A DNA stretch of 64,000 nucleotides from Corallococcus sp. NCRR (lineage in GTDB: Bacteria > Myxococcota > Myxococcia > Myxococcales > Myxococcaceae). The position numbers and the translations under genes are program-made. Numbering within the stretch: position 1 is the stretch's first letter; each line of letters begins with the position of its first letter. Below the pieces are notes generated by a model that saw nothing but the letters and a program-made list of their open reading frames with translations, made no database searches and had not been told where the DNA came from. The stretch covers positions 496,001 through 560,000 of the forward strand of contig NZ_CP114039.1 in NCBI RefSeq assembly GCF_026965535.1, read 5' to 3'. Below are positions 58,251-64,000 of this stretch, piece by piece.

Positions 58251-59572
58251 CGGCCCGCTCGGTGGGGAGCAACTTCATCTGGTCGCTCTCCGCCGGGCTC
58301 GTCTACGCCCTCGCGCAGTGGGGCGTCCTGGTGGCCTTCGCGCGGCTGGCCACCATGGAGGAGGTGGGCCAGTTCGCGCTCGCCCTGGCCATCACCGCCC
58401 CGGTGCTGCTGATGTCCCGCATGCAGCTGCGCACGCTCCAGGCCACGGACGCGAAGGGCGCCTTCGGCTTCGAGCACTACCTGGGCCTGATGGTGCTCAA
58501 CGTCCTGGCGGGCGTGGCGGTGTGCTGCGCCATCGCCGTGGGGATGGCGGACTCGCTCCACGCGGGCCAGGTCATCGCGCTGGTGGCGCTGGCCAAGGGC
58601 TTTGAAGCGGTGAGCGAGGTGTTCTACGGCGCGCTCCAGAAGGTGGAGCGGCTGGGGCTCATCGCCCGGTCCACCATCGCCAAGAGCGTGCTGTCCGTGG
58701 TGCTGGTGCCGCTGGCCTTGTGGCTCACGCACAGCCCCATCGCCGGGGCGGCGGCCATGGCCTTCGCGTGGGCCATCGTCCTCTTCGTCTTCGACGCGCG
58801 GGCGCTCCGGCGCGAGTTCCCCGGCGTGCGCCCCTGGAGCACCCTCTGGCGCACGCCGTGGCGCCAGGAGGGAGGACGGCTCAAGGCGCTCTTCCTCTTG
58901 TGCTGGGTGCTGGGCCTCACCGCGCTGATGGCCGCGCTGCGGCCCAACATCCCCCGCTACCTGCTGGAGGCGCACGCGGGCCAAGCGGAGCTGGGCATGT
59001 ACGCCGCGCTCGCGTACTTCGCCGCGCTGGGCGGCCGGGTGGTGCATTCATTGGGGCAGGCGGTGAGCCCCCGGCTGGGCCGCTACCACGCGGCGGGGGA
59101 CGCGCGCCGCTACGGCAAGGTGCTGGCGGGCTTCACGGCGGCGTCCGCGGGGGTGGGCCTGTGCGCCATCGCCGGCGCCGCGCTGTTCGGCCGGTGGGCG
59201 CTGACGCTCTTCTACGGGGCCGCCTATGCCAGAAACCTCGAGCTGTTCGTCTGGCTGATGGGGGCGGCGGCGCTGGAGTACGTCTGCTTGAGCCTCGCGG
59301 TGGGGCTCACCGCGGCGCGCGAGCTCAAGGGCCAGGTGGTGCTGCTCGTCGTCTCCGTGGCCGTGGTCGCGCTGGGCAGCGCCATCTGGGTGCCGCGCGT
59401 GGGGCCGGTGGGCGCCGCCTGGGCCCTGGGGCTGGGGTGGGTGTCGGAGCTCGCATGCAGCATCTGGCTGACCTTGCGCGTCTGGCGGCGGCTGACGGCG
59501 CCGGAGCCCGCGCAAGCGCGCCCAGCCGTCCCATCAGGGCCCGTGGATGCAGGGGAGCCGACAGCAGGCTGA
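58247..59572 (+). CDS. wzx: Polysaccharide flippase (Wzx family)
   Basis: 441 residues with about 12-14 hydrophobic segments spaced as in MATE/MOP superfamily polysaccharide transporters (N-terminal SVGSNFIWSLSAGLVYALAQ, later YLLEAHAGQAELGMYAALAYF and LELFVWLMGAAALEYV). It should flip the undecaprenyl-linked repeat unit across the inner membrane. It overlaps the glycosyltransferase stop by ATGA. A 68-base gap separates it from the sugar-1-phosphate transferase. Confidence 0.87.
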   Translation: MTARSVGSNFIWSLSAGLVYALAQWGVLVAFARLATMEEVGQFALALAITAPVLLMSRMQLRTLQATDAKGAFGFEHYLGLMVLNVLAGVAVCCAIAVGMADSLHAGQVIALVALAKGFEAVSEVFYGALQKVERLGLIARSTIAKSVLSVVLVPLALWLTHSPIAGAAAMAFAWAIVLFVFDARALRREFPGVRPWSTLWRTPWRQEGGRLKALFLLCWVLGLTALMAALRPNIPRYLLEAHAGQAELGMYAALAYFAALGGRVVHSLGQAVSPRLGRYHAAGDARRYGKVLAGFTAASAGVGLCAIAGAALFGRWALTLFYGAAYARNLELFVWLMGAAALEYVCLSLAVGLTAARELKGQVVLLVVSVAVVALGSAIWVPRVGPVGAAWALGLGWVSELACSIWLTLRVWRRLTAPEPAQARPAVPSGPVDAGEPTAG

Positions 59573-59640
59573 GGCCCAGGGGTCGTGGTGGTGGTCCGAA
59601 AGGGTTTCTAGCCTTGCCGGCTTCAAGGAGCGGCGTCCCC

Positions 59641-60387
59641 ATGCAAAGACAGGCAGGAACCGGGTTGTTCTTCAAGCGGAGCATCGACGTGGTGGCGGCG
59701 GGAGCCGGATTGATATGCCTTTCCCCGGTGATGGCCGCCACGGGGCTGTTCGTCCGCCTGACGATGGGAAGCCCCGTCCTCTTCCGGCAGCGGCGCCCGG
59801 GGAAGAAGGGCCGGCTGTTCACCGTCCTCAAGTTCCGCACGATGCTGGATGCGGCGGACGCCAGCGGCCAGCCGCTGCCGGACGAGCAGCGCCTCACCTG
59901 GGCCGGGAGGCTCTTGCGCTCCACCAGCCTGGATGAGCTGCCGCAGCTGTGGAACGTGCTCCGGGGCGACATGAGCCTCGTCGGGCCGCGCCCGCTGCTC
60001 GTGGAGTACCTGCCGCGCTACTCCGCGGAGCAGGCGCGGCGCCACGATGTGCTGCCCGGCATCACCGGCTGGGCGCAAGTCAATGGCCGCAACGCGCTCT
60101 CCTGGGAGAAGCGCTTCCGCCAGGACGTCTGGTACGTGGACCACTGGAGCCTGGCGCTGGACCTCAAGATATTGGCGCTGACGGTGGTGCGCGTGCTTCA
60201 GCGCCAGGGCATCTCCTTCACGAGCGAGGCCACCCTGCACAAGTTCATGGGCACCCCGCGGCCGGAGGCCAGGGTCGTGGCGCTCCGGCAGCAGGAGCCG
60301 GCCTCCGTCAGCCCGCCGTCCGCAGCCCCTGTCTCCGGGGAACGGCTCGGACCACCTCCACCACCCGCTCGAGCTCCTGGCGCGTGA
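59641..60387 (+). CDS. Short polyprenyl-phosphate hexose-1-phosphate transferase
   Basis: 248 residues from the ATG at 59641. It lacks the long N-terminal membrane region of WcaJ/WbaP and so is of the short PglC-like type: a re-entrant hydrophobic helix (RSIDVVAAGAGLICLSPVM), FRQRRPGKKGRLFTVLKFRTM-like catalytic core, DELPQLWNVLRGDMSLVGPRP and GITGWAQVNGRN. It should start repeat-unit synthesis on undecaprenyl phosphate. The tail from about residue 215 is Pro/Ala-rich and overlaps the convergent DegT gene by 80 bases. Confidence 0.9.
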   Translation: MQRQAGTGLFFKRSIDVVAAGAGLICLSPVMAATGLFVRLTMGSPVLFRQRRPGKKGRLFTVLKFRTMLDAADASGQPLPDEQRLTWAGRLLRSTSLDELPQLWNVLRGDMSLVGPRPLLVEYLPRYSAEQARRHDVLPGITGWAQVNGRNALSWEKRFRQDVWYVDHWSLALDLKILALTVVRVLQRQGISFTSEATLHKFMGTPRPEARVVALRQQEPASVSPPSAAPVSGERLGPPPPPARAPGA

Positions 60388-61459
60388 GGTTGGAGCCGGA
60401 CGGCAGGCACAGTCCGTGGCGGAACAGGTCCTCCGCCACGCTGCCCCGCCGCCGCTCGAAGTTCGCGAAGACGGGCTGGAGGTGCATGGGCTTCCACACC
60501 GGCCGCGCCTCGATGTTCTCCCGCTCCAGCGCGGCCCGCACCGCCTCCCGGTCCGCGCCGAACGCCTCCGGATCGATGGTGAGGGTCGTCAGCCAGCGCG
60601 TGTGCCGGCCCCACGGGGCCTCCGGCATGAACTGGATGCCGGGCAGGTCCCGGAAGGCCTCCGCGTAGAAGGCGTGGTTCGCGCGGCGCGCGGCCACCCG
60701 GTCCTCCAGCACGTGCAGTTGCCCCCGGCCAATGGCAGCCAGCACGTTGCTCATCCGGTAGTTGTAGCCCACCTCCGAGTGCTGGTAGTGCGGCGCCGTG
60801 TCGCGCGCCTGCGTGGCCAGCTTGAGCGCGTGCTGGACCAGCTCGCCGTCCGCGGACACCAGCATCCCGCCGCCGGACGTGGTGAGGATTTTATTGCCGT
60901 TGAATGAATAGATGCCCACGCGGCCCACCGTGCCGGGGGTTCGTCCCTTGTACGTGCTGCCCAGGGCCTCCGCCGCGTCCTCCACCACGGGGATGCCGTA
61001 GCGGTCGCAGCTGGCCATGAGGGGCTCCAGGTCCGCGCTCTGGCCGTACAGGTGCACCACCACCACGGCGCGGGGCAGCCGGCCCAGGCGGGCCCGCATC
61101 GCCAGCTCCTCCTCCAGCAGCGCGGGGTCCATGTTCCAGGACGTGCGCTCGCTGTCGATGAAGACGGGAGAGGCGCCCAGGTAGCGGATGGGATTCACCG
61201 ACGCGGAGAAGGTGAGCGTGCTCACCAGCACGTCGTCGCCGGGACCCACCCCCACCATTTGGAGCGCCAGGTGGAGCGCGGCCGTCCCGGAGCTCAGCGC
61301 CAGCGCGTGCGGCGTGCCCACGCACCGGGCGAACTCCTCCTGGAAGGCATCCACGTGGGGCCCCAGGGGGGCAATCCAATTGCTTGCGAACGCGTCGTCG
61401 ACATAGCCGCGCTCGAGCGTGCCCATGTGGGGCGAAGACAGGTAGATGCGGGAGGACAT
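60308..61459 (-). CDS. DegT/DnrJ/EryC1-family sugar aminotransferase
   Basis: 383 residues from the ATG at 61459 (MSSRIYLSSPHMGT). Family blocks: NWIAPLGPHVDAFEEEF-like opening, LSSGTAALHLALQ, VVHLYGQSADLE, VEDAAEALGS and SFNGNKILTTSGGG, where the lysine binds pyridoxal phosphate. It would make an amino sugar nucleotide for the polysaccharide. Its last 80 bases overlap the tail of the convergent sugar transferase gene. The start codon is flanked by a hairpin that buries its only good ribosome binding site, GGAG eight bases upstream. Confidence 0.92.
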   Translation of the reverse strand: MSSRIYLSSPHMGTLERGYVDDAFASNWIAPLGPHVDAFQEEFARCVGTPHALALSSGTAALHLALQMVGVGPGDDVLVSTLTFSASVNPIRYLGASPVFIDSERTSWNMDPALLEEELAMRARLGRLPRAVVVVHLYGQSADLEPLMASCDRYGIPVVEDAAEALGSTYKGRTPGTVGRVGIYSFNGNKILTTSGGGMLVSADGELVQHALKLATQARDTAPHYQHSEVGYNYRMSNVLAAIGRGQLHVLEDRVAARRANHAFYAEAFRDLPGIQFMPEAPWGRHTRWLTTLTIDPEAFGADREAVRAALERENIEARPVWKPMHLQPVFANFERRRGSVAEDLFRHGLCLPSGSNLTRQELERVVEVVRAVPRRQGLRTAG

Positions 61460-61517
61460 GCGAAAAGCTCCAGGCAGGACCGGGTGGATGGACCCCGGCA
61501 TTGCCTGGAGCGTTCGC
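61460..61517 (-). promoter_or_regulatory. Hairpin burying the ribosome binding site of the DegT gene
   Basis: On the leftward transcript GCGAA, then GCTCCAGGCA, pair with TGCCTGGAGC and TTCGC just before the start codon, and an inner CCGGG/CCCGG pair lengthens the stem. The candidate ribosome binding site GGAG (plus-strand CTCC at 61468-61471), eight bases from the AUG, sits inside the stem. It could be a translational switch or thermosensor, or simply a stable leader. Confidence 0.55.
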
Positions 61518-61522
61518 ACACT

Positions 61523-61554
61523 CCCTCCTCCCGCGCGCTCGGGCGGGAGGAGGG
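61523..61554 (-). terminator. GC-rich hairpin after the lipoprotein gene at 61584
   Basis: CCCTCCTCCCGC and GCGGGAGGAGGG form a perfect 12-bp stem with an 8-base loop, about 30 bases past the lipoprotein stop. Pairing continues outward after one mismatch. No T-run follows, so it may attenuate rather than stop transcription into the DegT gene. Confidence 0.45.
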
Positions 61555-61583
61555 TGTGTGTGTTTCGCATCATGGAATCCGGA

Positions 61584-62951
61584 CTAGAGCGCCGAACCCT
61601 GGGACAGCAGCTTCGCGTTGAGCGCGCCGTTGCCGTAGTACTGGGTGTTCTGGCCCACGGAGTGGGTCTCCAGACGCTGCTGGAGGGCGGCGTTGTAGCG
61701 GCCCAGCTTCACCAGACCGTCATTGAACCAGCCCGTGCCGGCGCCCGTGCCGTCCACGTAGTTGGCGTACTTCTTGGCGGACGGCCAGATGACGTTGTTC
61801 AGGGTGACGACGAACTTGCGCATGTCCGCGTCCGTCCACTCCATGCCCGCGTCGTGGGCTTCCACGAGGTAGGCCATCACGCCGTTGCCGTGCGCCACGT
61901 CCTGGCCCGGACGCTTCTTGGAGCCCCACTCGGCGGCCCAGAAGTACGCGTTGGCGTTCACCGGGCTGGTCATCAACTGGCCGCGCAGCGACGAGGTGTT
62001 GTTGGGCATGTCACGGTTGATGTTGTTGAAGACGGTCATGTACTGCGCCTTCTTCGTGGCGTTCGTCGTCATCTTCGACAGGTCCATGGCGATGTACGCC
62101 CAGTGCGAAGCCATGTGCGTATTGACGCGGTAGATGTAGCTGTTCGCGCCGCGCTTGAGCCACTTCTCGAACATGTTGCGTTCGGTGAACGCCAGCAGCT
62201 TGTCGTACTGCGCCTTGTACGTGCTGTTGCCGTAGAGCGCGGGCGTCTCACGGATGGTGCGCAGCATGCGCGTCACGTAGCGCCAGCAGTAGCTCTCGAA
62301 CAGGGGGACCTCCTGGCCCAGCGTGTCCGAGCGCGCCGAGGCCCAGCCCATGTAGCTGTCCTTGAACTGGCTCCGGGGCAGCGAAGAGGAGACCTTCGCG
62401 TTGTTGACCATGTTGTTCACATACAGCAGCGCCCGGTCCATGTACTGCGTCTTGCCGGTGGCGCGATACATCGCGGTGTTGCCGTCGATGCCGTAGGCCA
62501 GGTTGTAGAACTGCCAGCTGTCGAGCGACCTGCTCATGGGCAGGAAGCTGGAGGTGTGCTCCGAGTTCCAGCGGTTCAGGAACAGCGTCTCCCAGGCCGC
62601 GACCGTGCGCAGGCTGACGGCCGCCTGGGCCGTGGTTCCAAGGGCCTCCTCGGCGGAGGTGGCAGGCGACTCCGCGGCGGCAGGGGCGTCCGCCTCCGGA
62701 GTGGTGGGAGCAGCCTCGGTCTCCGGCTCGGAGGGGCCGACCGCGATTTCCTCTTCGGGGGAAGAGGGAGCGAGCGCGTCCGCGTCCGGGGGGGAGGCTT
62801 CGGTGCTGCCCGGGGTGTTATCTCCGTTGGGACTGGCCGTGCTGGCCGCGTCCTGCTCGGGCTGGGGGCCGCAAGCACCCCCCAACAGCAGGCTCAGCGA
62901 CAACAGGGATGACAGGGCGCGACCAGAGTTGCGACGACGGGATTCCAACAT
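61584..62951 (-). CDS. Secreted lipoprotein, possible polysaccharide-active alpha/alpha-barrel protein
   Basis: 455 residues from the ATG at 62951. The signal peptide ends LLLGGAC (lipobox Cys27). Residues 28-110 are a disordered Pro/Glu/Ala/Ser linker. The rest (about 115-455) is helical, with aromatic-rich helices such as DSWQFYNLAYGIDGNTAMY, HMASHWAYIAMDL and DVAHGNGVMAYLVEAH, resembling the alpha/alpha toroids of polysaccharide lyases and some glycoside hydrolases. I cannot name a family or catalytic residues. Its place inside the exopolysaccharide locus makes a trimming or release role likely, by inference. Confidence 0.75.
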   Translation of the reverse strand: MLESRRRNSGRALSSLLSLSLLLGGACGPQPEQDAASTASPNGDNTPGSTEASPPDADALAPSSPEEEIAVGPSEPETEAAPTTPEADAPAAAESPATSAEEALGTTAQAAVSLRTVAAWETLFLNRWNSEHTSSFLPMSRSLDSWQFYNLAYGIDGNTAMYRATGKTQYMDRALLYVNNMVNNAKVSSSLPRSQFKDSYMGWASARSDTLGQEVPLFESYCWRYVTRMLRTIRETPALYGNSTYKAQYDKLLAFTERNMFEKWLKRGANSYIYRVNTHMASHWAYIAMDLSKMTTNATKKAQYMTVFNNINRDMPNNTSSLRGQLMTSPVNANAYFWAAEWGSKKRPGQDVAHGNGVMAYLVEAHDAGMEWTDADMRKFVVTLNNVIWPSAKKYANYVDGTGAGTGWFNDGLVKLGRYNAALQQRLETHSVGQNTQYYGNGALNAKLLSQGSAL

Positions 62952-62967
62952 CAGGGGGGTCCTGTGG

Positions 62968-62999
62968 GGTAGCTGCCGTCAACCGCCCGGTAGGCTACC
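62968..62999 (-). promoter_or_regulatory. Inverted repeat in the leader of the lipoprotein gene
   Basis: GGTAGC at 62968-62973 and GCTACC at 62994-62999 form a perfect 6-bp inverted repeat, 17 bases before the start codon. It could fold in the leader RNA or bind a regulator. Weak evidence. Confidence 0.25.
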
Positions 63000-63008
63000 C
63001 TGTTGTGG

Positions 63009-63026
63009 GAACGCCGGAGTGCGTTC
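63009..63026. promoter_or_regulatory. Inverted repeat, possible operator
   Basis: GAACGC, six bases, GCGTTC; a TG/CA extension adds further imperfect pairing. It lies 57 bases ahead of the lipoprotein ATG, in the region where its promoter is expected. An A/T-rich stretch near 63050-63090 lies just beyond. No known regulator is matched. Confidence 0.28.
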
Positions 63027-63166
63027 ACAGGACGCCAAAAGCCTTTGACGGCTCATGTAATTCCTTTGTGATGAGACAAAAAAATCACTGAGACTGCCCG
63101 TGGGTCATCAGTGCAAGGCTTCATGGGCCTGTCCGCCCGGGCTGGCGGACTCAGGGTCGGGGATGG

Positions 63167-63640
63167 ATGCACAGGCCAGGGCAGGCAAGCGCCATGCTCG
63201 TTCCCGACGCGGGCGCCTCGGCGTTATCCGGGCAGTACTTCCGCTCCGGGCATCATCTTCGCGCCGAACAGGTGACCCATACACTGTTCATCCAATAAAG
63301 CCATACGGGTGGGACGGCGCGAATCCCACTCATCGTGAGAACCATTGACGGCACCCCGTATCGCGACGCCATCGCTCCGTATGGGTTTCCGGGCGGCATG
63401 ACGGGGGGTTGGGGCAGCCTGCCAGCACCCTCTGTGGATTGGCGGAGCACGGAGCTTGTCAGCATCTTCGTGAGGGAGCGGGTTCAGGGACCGCACTGCT
63501 TCACGGAAGGTACGGCGCGCAACGAGGTCTTCTTCGTGGCCCCTCGCCGCCCGCTCACACCCGGGGAGCTGGACCGCCGGCACATGCGGCGAAACATCCG
63601 GCGGGGGTTCGTGAGCACGGTGTGCGCGGCCCGTCCATGA
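63167..63640 (+). pseudogene. Truncated acyltransferase pseudogene, decayed copy of the gene at 51195-52136
   Basis: The frame from the ATG at 63167 aligns with the N-terminal half of the FemAB/GNAT-like protein: MLVPDAGAS against VLVPDGGQR, QYFRS against DYFRS, APYGFPGG against SPYGFPGA, and DWRSTELVSIFVRERV against DWRGTELVSIFLRDRV. Codon 44 is an in-frame TAA at 63296-63298, and the similarity ends near residue 150 (RRNIRRGFVSTV), after which a TGA at 63638 closes the frame; the catalytic C-terminal half is missing. The two copies lie on opposite strands at either side of the polysaccharide operon. A short protein restarted at the GTG 63335 is possible but would lack the GNAT core. Confidence 0.85.
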
Positions 63641-63644
63641 CGAA

Positions 63645-63690
63645 AAGCCCCGGCCTCCCACCCCGGAAGGGGCACGGGAGACCGGGGCTT
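63645..63690 (-). terminator. Rho-independent-like terminator of the epimerase gene at the right edge
   Basis: AAGCCCCGG and CCGGGGCTT form a perfect 9-bp stem, with an inner CTCCC/GGGAG stem. In the leftward direction the stem is followed by TT, making a run of four Ts with its last bases. It lies 28 bases past the stop codon at 63719. Confidence 0.65.
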
Positions 63691-63718
63691 CTCGCGGACG
63701 GCCGGGGCCGCGTGGGGT

Positions 63719-64000
63719 TCAGGCGCTGACGTTCTGCTCCGCCGCGGACGGCTTCGCGGAAGCGAAGGCGGGCAGCACCTTCGCCACCGTCCCCGTCATC
63801 TTCGACGGGGTGTACGCGGGGATGAGGTCCTGGAGGGCGCGCTTCACGTCGTGGGCGTCACCGGCGCGGGCCGCGCGGTCCAGGCGCCGGAGCTGGAGCT
63901 GGAAGTCCGCGGGCGGCGCGGGGCTGCGGGCCACCTTGATGCGGTTGCGCACCTGCTGGGTGAGCTCCTCCTCCTCGGACATGAGCACCTCCTCCAGCTT
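63719..64000 (-). CDS. C-terminus of a probable nucleotide-sugar epimerase/dehydratase (CapD/FlaA1-like), cut by the right edge
   Basis: The frame is open from 64000 to a TGA at 63719, 94 codons, and continues beyond the window. The first visible residues, KLEEVLMSEEEE, resemble the KLYEELL-x-EE block near the end of UDP-sugar 4,6-dehydratases such as WbpM/PglF; further on VKRALQDLIPAYTPS fits their C-terminal helix. An internal ATG at 63988 or 63982 could start a small separate protein, but the similarity across it argues for a longer gene. It would supply an activated deoxy or amino sugar for the polysaccharide locus. The call rests on a short segment. Confidence 0.55.
   Translation of the reverse strand, partial: KLEEVLMSEEEELTQQVRNRIKVARSPAPPADFQLQLRRLDRAARAGDAHDVKRALQDLIPAYTPSKMTGTVAKVLPAFASAKPSAAEQNVSA

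Noticed and set aside
63719-63988. Independent 89-residue small protein at the right edge
   Set aside because: The frame remains open to 64000 and the residues before the first ATG fit a dehydratase C-terminus, so a truncated larger gene is more likely.

Overview
The window looks like chromosome of a high-GC delta-type predatory or fruiting myxobacterium (Myxococcota, Myxococcus/Corallococcus-like). The lineage markers are a DUF2381-family secreted protein, a SitA5-like lipoprotein toxin with an Imm11/DUF1629-like immunity partner, many lipoprotein signal peptides, a multi-PAS histidine kinase, a chitinase with FnIII modules and a Wzx/Wzy/Wza exopolysaccharide locus. This placement is an inference from gene content; no rRNA is present to confirm it. 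I saw no tRNA or rRNA gene, CRISPR array, insertion sequence, integrase or replication origin. No stretch longer than about 250 bases lacks a gene.

Layout. 0-2.8 kb: accessory block with the DUF2381 protein, toxin and immunity gene. 2.9-21.5 kb: an energy/ion stress cassette holding two P-type ATPases, a trehalose synthase-like glycosyltransferase, two triple-domain universal stress proteins, an acetyl-CoA hydrolase/transferase fused to a GNAT domain, PEP synthase, a PAS/GAF histidine kinase coupled by ATGA to the second ATPase, a flavodoxin-like protein and a zinc alcohol dehydrogenase. 21.5-28.3 kb: a lipoprotein, RraA-like protein, then a peroxide-defence island (OxyR, catalase, AnkB-like ankyrin protein, di-heme peroxidase, second ankyrin protein) with a good OxyR half-site between oxyR and the catalase gene. 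28.3-31.5 kb: divergent transketolase and transaldolase. 31.5-36.7 kb: one very large gene encoding a predicted nuclease/STAND-type NTPase, the best candidate for an undescribed defence system. 36.8-50.3 kb: chitinase, GAF histidine kinase, duplicated HEAT-repeat protein, histone H1-like protein, a beta-lactamase-fold protein whose catalytic residues are all replaced, ATP-grasp protein, lipoproteins, and an AraC regulator divergent from a second zinc dehydrogenase.

50.3-64.0 kb: an exopolysaccharide locus. Two FemAB/GNAT-like acyltransferases read left. Wza, a Wzc-type protein, Wzy, a GT4 glycosyltransferase, Wzx and a short polyprenyl-phosphate hexose-1-phosphate transferase read right as a tight operon. 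A DegT aminotransferase and a secreted lipoprotein that may act on polysaccharide read left, followed by a decayed copy of one acyltransferase and the C-terminus of a probable nucleotide-sugar epimerase/dehydratase cut by the right edge. Together these would build, modify, flip, polymerise and export a repeat-unit polysaccharide. The Wzc-type protein lacks the Walker A lysine, and the DegT gene has a hairpin that would bury its ribosome binding site.
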